A stretch of DNA of 64,000 nucleotides from the NCBI GenBank assembly GCA_036489775.1, contig DASXFC010000056.1:1-64000 (forward strand), read 5' to 3'. The notes under the pieces were generated by a model. It was given only the letters and a program-made list of their open reading frames with translations. It did no database searches and was not told the origin of the DNA. Positions within the stretch are counted from its first letter, which is position 1. Each line of letters begins with the position of its first letter. Of the stretch, positions 63,389 through 64,000 are shown in pieces. Origin of the DNA: Bog-473 sp036489775. Lineage in GTDB: Bacteria; Actinomycetota; Acidimicrobiia; Acidimicrobiales; RAAP-2. A program made the position numbers and the translations under genes.

Positions 63389-64000
63389 GCCAGACCGTTC
63401 TGGTCACCGGCGCTACCGGTCTGGCCGGCGCCAACGTCTGTCGTCAACTGTACGAGCGGGGTGACGGGGTGAGGGCCCTGGCTCGGGCCACGGCCGACAC
63501 GGCGCCACTCGAAAAGCTCGGTGTCGAGATCGTGACCGGTGACGTCACTGATGCTGATGACGTCCGCCGGGCCGCGGCGGGCTGTGACTCGCTCATCCAC
63601 TGTGCCGCTCTCCTCGGCGGAGCCAGCCAGAACCTGGCGGATTTCGAGGCGGTCAACACCATGGGCACCAGGCATGTCCTCGACGCGGCCGAGGCCCTCG
63701 GTCTGGGCCGCGTGGTGGCCTGCAGCACCGGCACGTTCTTCGACACGGCCGGCGGGCTGGACCGCGAGGACGCTACGGTCAGCCAGATCCGGAGCGCCGA
63801 TCCCTACACGGTGACCAAACGAGCCGCCTTCCTCGATGTGATGTCGAGGGCCGAAAAGGGGATGGACGTGGTCAGCACGCACCCCGGTGCCATCTACGGC
63901 CCATCACCAGTGGCCAGCAACGCCATCGGGATCACCAGCTTCAATCGGGTGCTGATCTCCGCACTCCGAGGGCGGATCACGCGGTACCTCACGTTCCCGG
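63385..64000 (+). CDS. NAD-dependent epimerase/dehydratase, 5' part (runs off the window)
   Basis: The 205 visible residues are an extended SDR: VTGATGLAGANVCRQL (cofactor motif), TGDVTDADDV, CDSLIHCAALLGG, CSTGTFF and the catalytic Tyr-Lys in PYTVTKRAAFL. The gene starts at GTG 63385 in a 4-base overlap with the preceding gene and has no stop before 64000. Likely a nucleoside-sugar or 3-beta-hydroxysteroid-type dehydrogenase/epimerase; the missing C-terminal half determines the substrate. Confidence 0.9.
   Translation, partial: MSQTVLVTGATGLAGANVCRQLYERGDGVRALARATADTAPLEKLGVEIVTGDVTDADDVRRAAAGCDSLIHCAALLGGASQNLADFEAVNTMGTRHVLDAAEALGLGRVVACSTGTFFDTAGGLDREDATVSQIRSADPYTVTKRAAFLDVMSRAEKGMDVVSTHPGAIYGPSPVASNAIGITSFNRVLISALRGRITRYLTFP

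Overview
The window is about 65% GC and reads as the replication-origin region of an actinobacterial chromosome. The order murJ, trxB-trxA-cwlM, parB-parA, rsmG-jag-yidC-yidD-rnpA-rpmH, dnaA-oriC-dnaN-recF-gyrB-gyrA, together with crgA, a PASTA-domain pknB, pstP and two FHA genes, is the actinobacterial core layout. The lack of mycobacterial and streptomycete companions (no rodA or pknA in the kinase cluster, no gnd between dnaN and recF), plus a two-domain dCTP deaminase, points to a deep lineage, most likely Acidimicrobiia. That class assignment is inference.

Layout. 0-7.6 kb: DUF6049-like end, murJ, a PAS-GAF-SpoIIE phosphatase, degV, a small membrane protein, trxB, trxA and a CwlM-like protein. 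7.6-14.2 kb: the minus-strand chain rpmH-rnpA-yidD-yidC-jag-rsmG, then parA-parB, with a DUF4288 gene and two parS sites between rsmG and parA. 14.4-23.3 kb: dnaA, oriC, dnaN, recF, a DUF721 gene, gyrB and gyrA. 23.3-28.7 kb: RodZ-like protein, GNAT, signal peptidase I, amidohydrolase, dCTP deaminase. 28.9-31.2 kb: two surface-protein genes, one carrying seven Cys-pair repeats and a LAFTG sorting signal. 31.1-37.5 kb: FUSC transporter and divergent MarR regulator, aldo/keto reductase, acyl-CoA ligase, RNase D. 37.5-45 kb: tRNA-Leu and the fhaA-fhaB-pstP-pbpA-pknB growth-control operon, trpG and crgA. 45-51.7 kb: thiolase, thioesterases, a ComF-like phosphoribosyltransferase, SDR, pirin, aldo/keto reductase, tRNA-Ile and tRNA-Ala. 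51.9-64 kb: an accessory region with a frameshifted glyoxalase, an MBL-fold protein, two tandem paralogues of unknown function, a CoA-transferase with a MarR regulator, secreted proteins, three SDR-type genes and a kinase-methyltransferase pair.

How it fits together. The first 45 kb couples replication (dnaA, oriC, dnaN, gyrase), segregation (ParAB-parS) and envelope growth (MurJ, CwlM-like protein, PknB/PstP/FHA/PbpA, CrgA, YidC). The CwlM-like protein has lost recognisable zinc ligands and has no signal peptide, so it may be a cytoplasmic regulator in the PknB circuit rather than an amidase. The 33-64 kb part is rich in CoA-thioester and short-chain dehydrogenase chemistry, which suggests catabolism of lipids or aromatic compounds.

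The most unusual items are the C-X13-C repeat surface protein, the CwlM-like pseudo-enzyme, the SCD instead of SxN motif in PbpA, a cluster of DnaA-box-like sites before dcd, the conserved tandem pair at 53.6-55.1 kb, and two operator-like palindromes. No rRNA, CRISPR array, insertion sequence or prophage gene was seen.
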